In this document: positions 1-7,280 of the stretch, one piece after another | Layout of the letters: every line of letters begins with the position of its first letter | How positions within the stretch are numbered: position 1 is the first letter of the stretch | DNA from: an uncultured Anaerolineaceae bacterium | Lineage (GTDB): Bacteria; Chloroflexota; Anaerolineae; Anaerolineales; Anaerolineaceae | Length of the DNA stretch: 11,528 nt | Direction of reading: 5' to 3' | Assembly (NCBI GenBank): GCA_937907495.1 | Contig: CALESS010000315.1 | Coordinates: 1-11,528 of the forward strand | Translations under genes and position numbers: made by a program | Notes under the pieces: model-generated | Told to the model about the DNA's origin: nothing | The model's input: the letters and a program-made list of their open reading frames with translations, nothing else | Databases searched by the model: none

Positions 1-2
1 GG

Positions 3-3000
3 TTGACTGCCTGGCTTGCCGGCTTCCGAAAGTTTTTCATCCGTCCGCGCCGGCGTGCTTTGCTTTTCGCCCTGTTGACTTTAATGGCGGGTCTTCCACT
101 CTGGTATCATCTGCAATCCATCTATGCCACTTATTTGGTGAACGAACTGAAACGCTCCACCCGGGCGGACCTCTCCAGCAGTGCGGATGCCCTGAAAGCC
201 GAGTTGAACCGCCGCCTGGGAATGGCTGAAACCATTCGCACATTCACCGGCGCCGAATTGGAAAGTACCGATGGGGTGGATCCTCTTCACCTGCAATCCG
301 TTTTACACGGGCTGTATAACTCGGTGGAGGGAATTGAGTTCTTCAGCCTGGAGATTCCCGGCAGTGAGTTAATTCTCTTCCCAGCCACGGCTGAATCCGG
401 CCAATCTTACCTGGAATTAACGCCCCTTCTAAAGGCTGCGACCATGGGCAGCCCGGATGAGGAGGGCCTTTCATTGTTGGGTCCGGCGCTCATTCTCTCG
501 GGCCGGCGGATGTTAATCGCCCGCGGGGTTGTCCCACTCCAGGATCAAAACCAGGGCATCACCTGCACCGCTTTTGACCTGGACCTGGTTCTATCCAGCG
601 CTGGCCTGGCAGAGCTGCCGGCAGGCTGGGGCCTGGTGGCAGAGAATGGCCGTCTGCTGGCAGGTGAGGGCGTGGAACCGGCCTTGAACCCGGTTCGGCA
701 GGTTGTCTCTTTGCCGGGTACGTTTTGGGAATTTCAGGCGGTTCCGCCCGAAGGCTGGAAAAAATCAGTCCGCTTGCCTCTGCGCCTGGTGCAATGGGGC
801 GGTTTGACCATCCTGGGCCTGCTGGCTGCATTGGTATCCACATTTATCAATCGTCAAGACCGCTTGCGGTTTTCCGTGGCGGTAAAAACCCACCAGCTTG
901 CGGATGAATTGGCCGAACGGCAGCGCATGACGGATGCCCTGCAGAAAAGTGAAGAACAAAGCCGGTTGATTGTGGAAAGCTCTCTGGATGCCATCCTGAT
1001 CCAGGATGTGCAGGGGCGGGTCATTGATTGCAGCGAAGTTGCCTGCCAGGTGTATGGTTATACGCGCCCCGAAATGCTGGAATTAAGCGTCCAGAATCTT
1101 ATGCCCAGCATGGCTGCCAGCAATCTTAGCCAACTGAACGCGCTGCCGGGTTTGGACGAAAATGAATTCACCCAGAGTTATGGATTGCGCAAAAATGGAG
1201 AAATTTTCCCCGCCGAATTGAACCTGCGGCGGGTGGCCTATGGCGGTGAACCGCGGGTGATCGTCTTCGTGCGAGATCTTTCCGAACGGCGCCGCGAACA
1301 GCGGATGCTCGCAGAAACGGAACTGCGTTATCACTCGCTATTGGAAATCCTGCCAGAGGGCATTTTGCTGATGGATTTGAACGGGGTGATATTATTCTGC
1401 AACCAGCATGCAGCCGAACTGCATGAATTTTCCACCCCCGATGAGTTGATTGGCTGCCGCCTGTTGGACCTGGTGCATAAAGAAAGTTGCTCCCCCGCCC
1501 AGGAGTACCTGGAATCTGTTTGCAGCCAGGGCACGCTGGAGCAAATCCAAATTCTATTACCCCGTCACGATGGGAGTGCTTTTTGGGTGGAGTTGAACGC
1601 CACCCTGGTGCCCGGCCTTGAAGATCAGGCAGCCTATATCCTGGGGGTGGAACGCGACATCACCAACCGGCAACAGATTGAAGCCCAGCAACGCCTGCAA
1701 ACCACTGCCCTGGATGCTGCCGCCAATGGAATTGTCATTACGGATCCACAGGGCATTATCCGCTGGGTGAACCGGGCTTTCACCCAATTAACGGGCTACA
1801 GCAAAGAGGAAGCCCTGGGCCAGAACCCGCGCATTCTCAATGCCGGCGTGCAGCCAGACTCCTTCTTTGTCGAAATGTGGGGAGAAATAAGTGCCGGGCG
1901 GGTTTGGAGCGGTCGGGTCGTCAACCGGCGCAAAGATGGCAGCCTGTACACCGAAGAAATGACCATTACCCCGGTGGTTTCCACCTTTGGGGGGAATGCT
2001 CCTGCCACGGTTACCCATTTCATCGCCATCAAACAGGATGTCACGGAACGCGAGAAAGACGAAAGCCGCCAGGCAGCCATTGCCGCCCTCACCTCCGCTT
2101 TGCGGTTGGCGGTCAGCCGCCCGGAAATTATCGAAATCATTTTGACACAAACGTTGGAGATCATGAACTGCCAGGGTGCAGCCTTGATGATGCGCCATGT
2201 GGAAGATGGCCGGTTAATTTGCGAGCAAGGGGTTGGAGCCTGGGACAACTGGCGGGGGATTCAAGTCAGCGGTCATTCGGGGGCTACGGCCCGGGTGCTG
2301 GAAAGCCTCACCCCCTTTGTGGAAAACGATGTTGCCCACAGTAAGGAGCCGCTCCTCCGGCGCATCTTCAACCATGAGCGGGCTGTGGTTTGCGTGCCCA
2401 TTATTGTCCCTTTGCCGGTGAGGGCACAGATGGTAAGTGACCTGCATCACCGACCGGAACAAGTGATGGGGGTGCTCTGGTTGGGGCGGGACCGGCCCTT
2501 CATGGAGACTGAAATCCGGGTGCTGGTTTCCATCACCGATATTGCTGCCAGCGCCATTCAGCGGGCGGCGCTCTATGACGAAACCCGTCAGCGCCTTAAA
2601 CGGCTGATGACCATTCATGCCCTGGATATGGCGGTATCCACCAGCCTGGATGTGCAAGTGATGCTGCAGGAGCTTCTTCACCAGTTGACGGGCGACCTGG
2701 GGGTGGATGCGGCAGATGTAATGCTGGTTTCTGCCAATGGCTGGATGTTGAATTGCATCGCCGCCCGCGGATTGCGCCTTCAGCCGGGTTGTGCTCCCCA
2801 CGAAATCCGCCTGGGTGAGGGGCTGGCGGGGCGGGCCGCCCTGGAAAGAAAAACGCAGCTGCAGTTGGCCCCGATTGAAGAATACCCGCCCGTGGAGTTG
2901 GAACGCCTGGCCGGGGAGGGGATTATCAGCCGGGTGGCTCTGCCCATGCTGGCCAAGGGCGAACTAAAAGGTGTGCTGGAGGTTTTCTACCGCCAACAGA

Positions 3001-3686
3001 TGGAGTTTGACCCCGAATGGTTGGAATACCTGGAAACCCTGGCCGGGCAGGCGGCCATTGCCATTGATAATGCCCAATTATTTGATGAAGCGCAGCGCTC
3101 CCGGCAGGAACTATCCGTGGCTTATGATATCACCCTGGAAGGTTGGGCACGCGCCCTGGAATTGCGGGATCGCGAGACAGAAGGCCACACCCGCCGCGCT
3201 TCCGAGTTGACCATCCGCCTGGGCCGCCGCCTGGGAATGAGCGAAGATGAACTGATACAGGTCTGGCGGGGCGCCATTTTACATGATATTGGCAAACTTG
3301 GCATACCCGATGACATCCTCTCCAAGCCGGGCGCCCTGACCGCCGAGGAATGGGAGGTGATGCGCCAGCATCCCCGCCTGGCCTATGATCTGCTTTCACC
3401 CATCCCCTATCTTGCCCCCGCCCTGGATATCCCCTATTGCCACCATGAACATTGGGATGGCACCGGGTATCCGCGCCGCCTGAAAGGGGAGGAAATCCCC
3501 CTGGCAGCCCGTATTTTTGCCGTGGCCGATGTCTGGGATGCCTTGCGCTCCAACCGCACCTACCGTCCGGCGTGGGATAATGCCACTGCCCGGGCCTATA
3601 TCGTGAAAAACAGCGGCACCCATTTTGATCCGCAGGTGGTGGAGGCTTTTGAACATTTGTTGGATGAAGAAATATTGGATGATTAA
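3..3686 (+). CDS. Membrane-anchored sensor with three PAS, two GAF and a C-terminal HD-GYP domain (putative cyclic-di-GMP phosphodiesterase)
   Basis: The protein has 1227 residues from a TTG at position 3. Only two bases precede it, so the true start may lie outside the window, although the basic stretch followed by a membrane span looks like a natural N-terminus. Order: membrane span about 19-37; a roughly 225-residue extracytoplasmic sensing region; second span about 265-283; coiled-coil linker; PAS domains about 317-430, 441-553 and 565-680; GAF domains about 695-860 and 867-1030; HD-GYP domain about 1040-1227. The HD-GYP metal site is intact: HDIGK at H1094-D1095 and HHEHWDGTGYP starting at H1147. 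HD-GYP proteins hydrolyse cyclic di-GMP to pGpG or GMP in the cytoplasm, so this is a likely active signal-degrading enzyme controlled by external and cytoplasmic inputs. The ligand is unknown. No GGDEF or histidine kinase domain is present. It is probably co-transcribed with the gene that follows 19 bases later. Confidence 0.93.
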   Translation: MTAWLAGFRKFFIRPRRRALLFALLTLMAGLPLWYHLQSIYATYLVNELKRSTRADLSSSADALKAELNRRLGMAETIRTFTGAELESTDGVDPLHLQSVLHGLYNSVEGIEFFSLEIPGSELILFPATAESGQSYLELTPLLKAATMGSPDEEGLSLLGPALILSGRRMLIARGVVPLQDQNQGITCTAFDLDLVLSSAGLAELPAGWGLVAENGRLLAGEGVEPALNPVRQVVSLPGTFWEFQAVPPEGWKKSVRLPLRLVQWGGLTILGLLAALVSTFINRQDRLRFSVAVKTHQLADELAERQRMTDALQKSEEQSRLIVESSLDAILIQDVQGRVIDCSEVACQVYGYTRPEMLELSVQNLMPSMAASNLSQLNALPGLDENEFTQSYGLRKNGEIFPAELNLRRVAYGGEPRVIVFVRDLSERRREQRMLAETELRYHSLLEILPEGILLMDLNGVILFCNQHAAELHEFSTPDELIGCRLLDLVHKESCSPAQEYLESVCSQGTLEQIQILLPRHDGSAFWVELNATLVPGLEDQAAYILGVERDITNRQQIEAQQRLQTTALDAAANGIVITDPQGIIRWVNRAFTQLTGYSKEEALGQNPRILNAGVQPDSFFVEMWGEISAGRVWSGRVVNRRKDGSLYTEEMTITPVVSTFGGNAPATVTHFIAIKQDVTEREKDESRQAAIAALTSALRLAVSRPEIIEIILTQTLEIMNCQGAALMMRHVEDGRLICEQGVGAWDNWRGIQVSGHSGATARVLESLTPFVENDVAHSKEPLLRRIFNHERAVVCVPIIVPLPVRAQMVSDLHHRPEQVMGVLWLGRDRPFMETEIRVLVSITDIAASAIQRAALYDETRQRLKRLMTIHALDMAVSTSLDVQVMLQELLHQLTGDLGVDAADVMLVSANGWMLNCIAARGLRLQPGCAPHEIRLGEGLAGRAALERKTQLQLAPIEEYPPVELERLAGEGIISRVALPMLAKGELKGVLEVFYRQQMEFDPEWLEYLETLAGQAAIAIDNAQLFDEAQRSRQELSVAYDITLEGWARALELRDRETEGHTRRASELTIRLGRRLGMSEDELIQVWRGAILHDIGKLGIPDDILSKPGALTAEEWEVMRQHPRLAYDLLSPIPYLAPALDIPYCHHEHWDGTGYPRRLKGEEIPLAARIFAVADVWDALRSNRTYRPAWDNATARAYIVKNSGTHFDPQVVEAFEHLLDEEILDD

Positions 3687-3705
3687 GCAGAACAGGTGAG
3701 GGACT

Positions 3706-4941
3706 ATGGCAACAATGGAAGGAGATTTATTGCTGCGCGGAGTCACTTCCGCCCGGGCCGGAGAGCGGCGGGAAGCGATCTACTACCTGGAGTGGCTGCT
3801 CCGGCTCAACCCGGATCGGGACCAGCAAGCGGAAGCCCTGTTCTGGTTAAGCGAGGTGGCAGAATCGGAAGAAGAAGCTCGCGACCGCCTGGAGCACCTG
3901 TTGGCCCTGGACCCCTTTGATTTGCGCGCCCGCCGAAAACTGGCAATTCTGGATGGAAAAATCCAACCGGGGCCGGCTTTCAACCCGGATGTTTACCAGC
4001 AGCCTGCGCCCAAGGGTGCCCAGGCTGCGGAGGGGCAGCGCTATACCTGCCCCAAATGCGGCGGCAAACTGGCTTTCTCGGCGGATGGCAACAGCCTGGT
4101 GTGCGAATTTTGCGAGGTGCGCCAGAATTTGAACGGAGAGGCTTCCCCGCTGGGCGCCGCGGCAAGTCATGACTTCATGGCAGCCATGGTCAGCGGGCGC
4201 GGGCACTGGCGTCCGCAGGCGGAACTGGAATTGCATTGCCGCGGCTGCGGGGCGGTGTTCAGCCTGCCGCCTGCCCGCCTGAGCATGAATTGCCCTTATT
4301 GCGGTTCTCCGCACACCACCCGCGAACCGGCGGCAGAGCTGCTCCTGCCAGATCGGATCATCCCCTTTGAGATCGGGCAGGAGCAGGCCAAACAATCTCT
4401 GCGCACCTGGCTGACCCGCAAGTTCACGGGCGCCTGGCCGCGCCTGGAGCGGGGGGTGGGGCTTTACCTGCCTGCCTGGAGCTTCCACGTGGTGGGCATT
4501 TTACCCTGGAACTGCGAGGTGCGGCGCAACCGGGAGTGGGTGCGCGAACAGGGTGATCAAATTGTGGATGAGGATCGCATTTGCCTGCCCGGAACCCGCC
4601 GGCTGGGGGATTTGTGGGGTCGGGCGTTGGCGGGCTACAACCTCACGCTGGCCCAACCTTTTGCTGAAGGTTACCTGGCAGATTGGCCTGCGGAGACGTA
4701 CCAGGTGGAGCTGGGGGATGCTTCGCTGGGGGCGCGCCTGGTGGTGCGGGATCAGATGCGCCAGCGGGTGGATTCCCGCATCCTGGAGCAGCACCGCAAT
4801 CTGTCGGTGAACTCTACCGATCTGATGATCGAGTCCTTCCAACTGATGTTGCTGCCCGCCTGGGTGACGCATTACCAGGCAGAAGACGGTCAGCAGGTGG
4901 GCCTGCTGGTCAACGGACAGACGGGAGCAGTGGTCACCTGA
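3706..4941 (+). CDS. TPR-like and double zinc-ribbon protein with a YdjG-like C-terminal region
   Basis: This 411-residue, probably cytosolic protein starts at an ATG preceded by AGGTGAGG. An N-terminal TPR-like helical region (about 1-85) is followed by two four-cysteine zinc ribbons: C115/C118/C133/C136 (CPKCGG...CEFC) and C178/C181/C196/C199 (CRGCG...CPYCG). The C-terminal half contains IIPFEIGQEQAKQSL, a YLPAWSFHV segment and a final LLPAWVTHY...NGQTGAVV segment. This pattern is, from memory, that of bacterial YdjG/TFIIB-zinc-finger-like proteins, which are often misnamed as primosomal-helicase relatives. No enzymatic motif is visible and the function of the family is poorly defined. The YdjG relatives I recall often have membrane segments; none is obvious here. 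It lies 19 bases after the HD-GYP sensor and before a terminator, which suggests a two-gene operon. Confidence 0.88.
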   Translation: MATMEGDLLLRGVTSARAGERREAIYYLEWLLRLNPDRDQQAEALFWLSEVAESEEEARDRLEHLLALDPFDLRARRKLAILDGKIQPGPAFNPDVYQQPAPKGAQAAEGQRYTCPKCGGKLAFSADGNSLVCEFCEVRQNLNGEASPLGAAASHDFMAAMVSGRGHWRPQAELELHCRGCGAVFSLPPARLSMNCPYCGSPHTTREPAAELLLPDRIIPFEIGQEQAKQSLRTWLTRKFTGAWPRLERGVGLYLPAWSFHVVGILPWNCEVRRNREWVREQGDQIVDEDRICLPGTRRLGDLWGRALAGYNLTLAQPFAEGYLADWPAETYQVELGDASLGARLVVRDQMRQRVDSRILEQHRNLSVNSTDLMIESFQLMLLPAWVTHYQAEDGQQVGLLVNGQTGAVVT

Positions 4942-4964
4942 GCAAGTGAGCTATTCCATTTCCG

Positions 4965-5000
4965 GGTGGAGGAGAAATTTCCTCCACCTTTTTTGTTTTT
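4965..5000 (+). terminator. Intrinsic terminator of the HD-GYP / zinc-ribbon pair
   Basis: A perfect 9-bp stem GGTGGAGGA (4965-4973) / TCCTCCACC (4980-4988) with a six-base loop is followed directly by TTTTTTGTTTTT. It lies 23 bases after the zinc-ribbon stop codon. It is a textbook rho-independent terminator. Confidence 0.93.
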
Positions 5001-5051
5001 AATCTCTCATTCCACAGAAAATCTATGGCAACCCCTGGGAAGACAGGCGCA

Positions 5052-5060
5052 TACTATAAC
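5052..5060 (+). promoter_or_regulatory. Possible -10 region for the small membrane protein gene
   Basis: The stretch TACTATAAC contains TATAAC (5055-5060), a fair match to a sigma-70 -10 box, in an AT-rich patch after the upstream terminator. No convincing -35 hexamer is visible about 17 bases upstream. Some promoter is needed between the terminator at 5000 and the next gene, and this is the best candidate. Confidence 0.3.
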
Positions 5061-5146
5061 AATTCATTGAAGCAGTAGCAGATCGGGCCGCAGCGGGGCA
5101 GCACTCCGGAGCGCTTAAAGCAAAATCACGGCAGGGAGGGTGCAGA

Positions 5147-5227
5147 ATGAAACCTTTTGGAAAGGAGGGAACAGCGAGAGATATACCGGCATTTAGGGTT
5201 GCGAAATCAGAGAGGAGGGTTCAATGA
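5147..5227 (+). CDS. Possible 26-codon leader ORF overlapping the next start by ATGA
   Basis: ATG at 5147 has a purine tract GGGAGGG (5135-5140 region) about six bases upstream. It opens 26 codons (MKPFGKEGTARDIPAF...) ending in TGA at 5225-5227, which overlaps the ATG at 5224 as ATGA. The peptide is basic and hydrophilic, with no recognisable domain. Overlaps of this kind usually mean translational coupling, so it may act as a leader peptide setting translation of the membrane protein. Near its start, CCTTT (5153-5157) can pair with AAAGG (5161-5165), which is part of another Shine-Dalgarno-like tract. It is too short to judge by codon use and may be chance. Confidence 0.35.
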   Translation: MKPFGKEGTARDIPAFRVAKSERRVQ

Positions 5228-5736
5228 GACGATATTCAAGACCACCATATTCCTACATTGAAGAAAGGGAGGAAAGTACGATGATACAAAACGGATACAG
5301 CTTGTTTATTACCGTATGCCTTGTGTTTTTGTCGCTGGGTGTCTATTCAGAGTTCCGGGATAATCAGGTGTTAGGGGCGGAAATTCAAACCCTCACCACT
5401 CAAAACCAGGAATTACAGGAAAAGCTGGCAGCCGAAGAACAGCAGGTGGCTGCCTGCCAGGCGGATCTGAACCGAACCGTGCAAGAGCTGGCAAGTGCCC
5501 GGCAGGAGAGAGAGCGTTTGTCGGCGGTAGGCTGCGGGCAGTTTTTGATCCCGGATACGGGCACAGGGCAAGTGGACGTGCCGCCCCCTGTTGCTTCCGC
5601 CCGCCCGCTTGACGACCTTCACGGCCTGACCGTTCCCCGCTGGGGTTGGCTGCTGCTGATATTTGTCCCGCTGGTGGGCGTCATCCTCGGGAAGGGTGTT
5701 TTCATCTTCCTGTATGGAGGGGAACAGTCTGGCTGA
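5224..5736 (+). CDS. Small membrane protein with a central coiled coil, unknown function
   Basis: The protein has 170 residues from ATG 5224 (AGGAGG at 5213-5218, spacing 5) or 151 from the in-frame ATG 5281 (GGGAGG at 5267-5272, spacing 8). The shorter form puts the first membrane span (SLFITVCLVFLSLGVY) close to the N-terminus as a signal anchor, so both starts are plausible. Next comes a Gln/Glu-rich heptad region (about 35-80 of the short form: LTTQNQELQEKLAAEEQQV...), then a proline-rich linker and a second span near the C-terminus (WLLLIFVPLVGVILGKGVFIFL). With two spans, both tails should face the same side, leaving the coiled coil between them on the other side. I do not recognise the family. 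It appears monocistronic, between two terminators. Confidence 0.72.
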   Translation: MRRYSRPPYSYIEEREESTMIQNGYSLFITVCLVFLSLGVYSEFRDNQVLGAEIQTLTTQNQELQEKLAAEEQQVAACQADLNRTVQELASARQERERLSAVGCGQFLIPDTGTGQVDVPPPVASARPLDDLHGLTVPRWGWLLLIFVPLVGVILGKGVFIFLYGGEQSG

Positions 5737-5814
5737 AAATTGCCACGCACTTTGTGTAGAAAGATAAACATCCAATCAAGCGGTTGATGAGGTAGAATGC
5801 AGCCCATAATCCAG

Positions 5815-5845
5815 GGGCCGGTGGTTATGCTGCCGGCCCTTTTTT
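5815..5845 (+). terminator. Intrinsic terminator after the coiled-coil membrane protein
   Basis: GGGCCGG (5815-5821) pairs with CCGGCCC (5833-5839). Three further inner pairs (two of them G-U) close a TTATG loop, and TTTTTT (5840-5845) follows. It lies 78 bases after the stop at 5736 and abuts the promoter of the next gene. Confidence 0.88.
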
Positions 5846-5849
5846 GTTG

Positions 5850-5862
5850 TACAATTGGATTT
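5850..5862 (+). promoter_or_regulatory. -10 box TACAAT seven bases before an ATG: probable leaderless promoter
   Basis: TACAAT (5850-5855) is followed by TGGATTT and then the ATG at 5863. Transcription usually begins about seven bases after the -10 box, which would put the first transcribed base at or next to the A of the ATG. No Shine-Dalgarno sequence lies between the upstream terminator and this ATG, as expected of a leaderless mRNA. The -35 position falls inside the terminator stem and shows no good hexamer. Confidence 0.5.
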
Positions 5863-6300
5863 ATGACAACACCCGAACAAAAACCTCAACCTGTTCAGCC
5901 GGAAATCATCCTGCCGGGTGAGCAGCCCCCCGAAAAACCACGCACGGTCATCCCGGAATCCCCGGTTCACCCGCTTTCCAGTTTCGTCACCATCGTCATT
6001 GACGGCATCTGGGGCATCCTGCAGATCGAGGCGACCTTATCGGTCGTTCTGCTGCCTACCCTGTTGCCGACCATTCTGATCTCCGGCCTGACCTGCGCCC
6101 TGACGGTGGCACTTGTCCAGCGCCATGTGGGGAAAGACAGTTGGGGAGCGGCCATCGCCAAGGGTTTGGTTTTGGGTGTGGCGGCTGGTGTACCCTACCC
6201 GGTGACGGGTACCGCTCTCGGCGGCGTCCTGCTGGGCTGGGCCGGCCTGAACGAGGTGGAGAACTGGATCCGCCAGCGCCGCCTGCCCCCGGGTGGGTAA
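5863..6300 (+). CDS. Small hydrophobic membrane protein, unknown function
   Basis: This 145-residue protein has a proline-rich polar N-terminus (about 1-38) followed by hydrophobic segments at about 58-85 and 97-128. The second is glycine-rich (KGLVLGVAAGV...TALGGVLLGWAGL) and is followed by a short basic tail. I chose ATG 5863 because an upstream in-frame ATG at 5797 would place a clear intrinsic terminator inside the coding region. ATG 5797 does have GAGG nearby, so it cannot be wholly excluded. The family is not recognised. The stop lies five bases before the methyltransferase start, so the two genes are very likely co-transcribed and may be translationally coupled. Confidence 0.65.
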   Translation: MTTPEQKPQPVQPEIILPGEQPPEKPRTVIPESPVHPLSSFVTIVIDGIWGILQIEATLSVVLLPTLLPTILISGLTCALTVALVQRHVGKDSWGAAIAKGLVLGVAAGVPYPVTGTALGGVLLGWAGLNEVENWIRQRRLPPGG

Positions 6301-6305
6301 CCCGG

Positions 6306-7172
6306 ATGCATCACATTCACTTTGGCGATAACCTTCCCATCCTGCAATCTCTGCCGGATGAATCCTTCGATCTTATCTACATTGATCCGCCCTTCAACAC
6401 TGGCAAGGTGCAGCAGCGCACCCAGATAAAAACGGTCCGCTCCGCCGAAGGCGACCGTACCGGCTTTGGCGGTCAGCGCTACGCCACCTTCAAACTGGGC
6501 GAGCATTCCTATTCCGACCTGTTCGATGATTACCTGGCCTTCCTGGAGCCGCGCTTGGTGGAAGCCCGCCGCTTATTGAAACCCAGCGGCTCTTTTTATT
6601 TCCACATTGATTACCGTGAAGCCCACTATTGTAAAGTATTATTGGATGCCATTTTTGGCCGTCCCTGTTTTTTGAACGAGATCATCTGGGCGTATGATTA
6701 TGGCGCCCGCACCCGCAAAAAATGGCCTTCCAAACACGATACCATTTTTCTGTATGTGAAGTCCCCCCAGGCTTATTATTTTAATGACGAAGCCATCGAG
6801 CGCATCCCTTACATGGCGCCCGGGCTGGTAGGGCCGGAAAAGGCCGCCCGCGGCAAGCTGCCCACGGATACCTGGTGGCATACCATCGTCCCGACCAATG
6901 GCCGGGAGAAAACGGGCTACCCCACCCAGAAGCCGCTGGGCATCCTGCGGCGCATCTTGCAGGCTTCCTGCCCGCCGGGTGGGGCGGTGTTGGATTTCTT
7001 CGCTGGCAGCGGCACCACGGGCGTGGCTGCCCTCGAGCAGGGGGCTGCTTTCCGGCTGGTAGATGCCAATCCGCAGGCGCTGGAGGTGATGAGCCGCCGC
7101 TTTGCGGATGTTCCCGGCATCACCTGGCATGGCTGGCCGGTCAGCGGGACGCAAAACCCGCAAAGCGTTTGA
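6306..7172 (+). CDS. Solitary beta-class DNA methyltransferase (N6-adenine or N4-cytosine)
   Basis: This 288-residue cytosolic enzyme would transfer a methyl group from S-adenosylmethionine to an exocyclic amino group in a specific DNA site. The catalytic motif IV, DPPFNTG, begins at D27. The AdoMet-binding motif I, FFAGSGTTG, lies near the C-terminus at F231-G239, preceded by the usual PTQKP motif (P206-P210). Catalytic motif first and AdoMet motif last is the beta-class order (as in CcrM, HinfI and RsrI methylases). The region around residues 120-200 is the likely target-recognition part. ATG 6306 fits well, with GGGTGGG about eight bases upstream; an open frame reaching back to 6141 only overlaps the previous gene. 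No restriction endonuclease or specificity subunit lies within the window, so it may be an orphan methylase. The recognition site cannot be read from the sequence. Confidence 0.9.
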   Translation: MHHIHFGDNLPILQSLPDESFDLIYIDPPFNTGKVQQRTQIKTVRSAEGDRTGFGGQRYATFKLGEHSYSDLFDDYLAFLEPRLVEARRLLKPSGSFYFHIDYREAHYCKVLLDAIFGRPCFLNEIIWAYDYGARTRKKWPSKHDTIFLYVKSPQAYYFNDEAIERIPYMAPGLVGPEKAARGKLPTDTWWHTIVPTNGREKTGYPTQKPLGILRRILQASCPPGGAVLDFFAGSGTTGVAALEQGAAFRLVDANPQALEVMSRRFADVPGITWHGWPVSGTQNPQSV

Positions 7173-7216
7173 CGGACGAACCGATTCTCCATCTTCGTGC
7201 GTTGGCGGATTCCGTG

Positions 7217-7223
7217 TTAAAAT
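7217..7223 (+). promoter_or_regulatory. Possible -10 box (TTAAAAT) for the lipoprotein/acyltransferase cluster
   Basis: TTAAAAT lies in the 108-base gap after the methyltransferase and 57 bases before the lipoprotein ATG. No well-spaced -35 hexamer is evident. It marks the likely start of the 7281-10345 cluster, although read-through from the methyltransferase is possible because no strong terminator is seen between them. Confidence 0.35.
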
Positions 7224-7231
7224 CGGCTTGA

Positions 7232-7247
7232 TTCCCCCTGCGGGGAA
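7232..7247 (+). other. Small hairpin in the presumed 5' leader of the lipoprotein gene
   Basis: TTCCCC (7232-7237) and GGGGAA (7242-7247) form a perfect 6-bp stem with a four-base loop. Only ATTTTCC follows, so it is at best a weak terminator for the methyltransferase. It could equally be a leader structure downstream of the TTAAAAT box. Confidence 0.4.
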
Positions 7248-7280
7248 ATTTTCCAGGTTGTCTTTCCAGGAGGAGTTCGT

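Noticed and set aside
1788..2248. Long open frames on the - strand inside the sensor gene (136 and 150 codons), and similar ones at 8612-9457 and 6639-7370
   Set aside because: All are opposite strong, domain-rich genes in GC-rich DNA, where antisense open frames are common. They have no domain signatures.
5101..5120. CTCCGGAG palindrome in the leader upstream of the coiled-coil protein
   Set aside because: Short and GC-rich with no T run or supporting context, so expected by chance in this composition.
5797..5862. Earlier start (ATG 5797) for the small hydrophobic protein
   Set aside because: It would place the intrinsic terminator at 5815-5845 within the coding sequence; ATG 5863 has a fitting -10 box instead.
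6141..6305. N-terminal extension of the methyltransferase reading frame back to 6141
   Set aside because: It overlaps the preceding membrane protein in another frame, and the translated extension is a Gly/Pro/Arg-rich shadow without homology features. The methylase fold begins naturally at ATG 6306 (MHHIHFGDNLPIL), which has a usable ribosome site.
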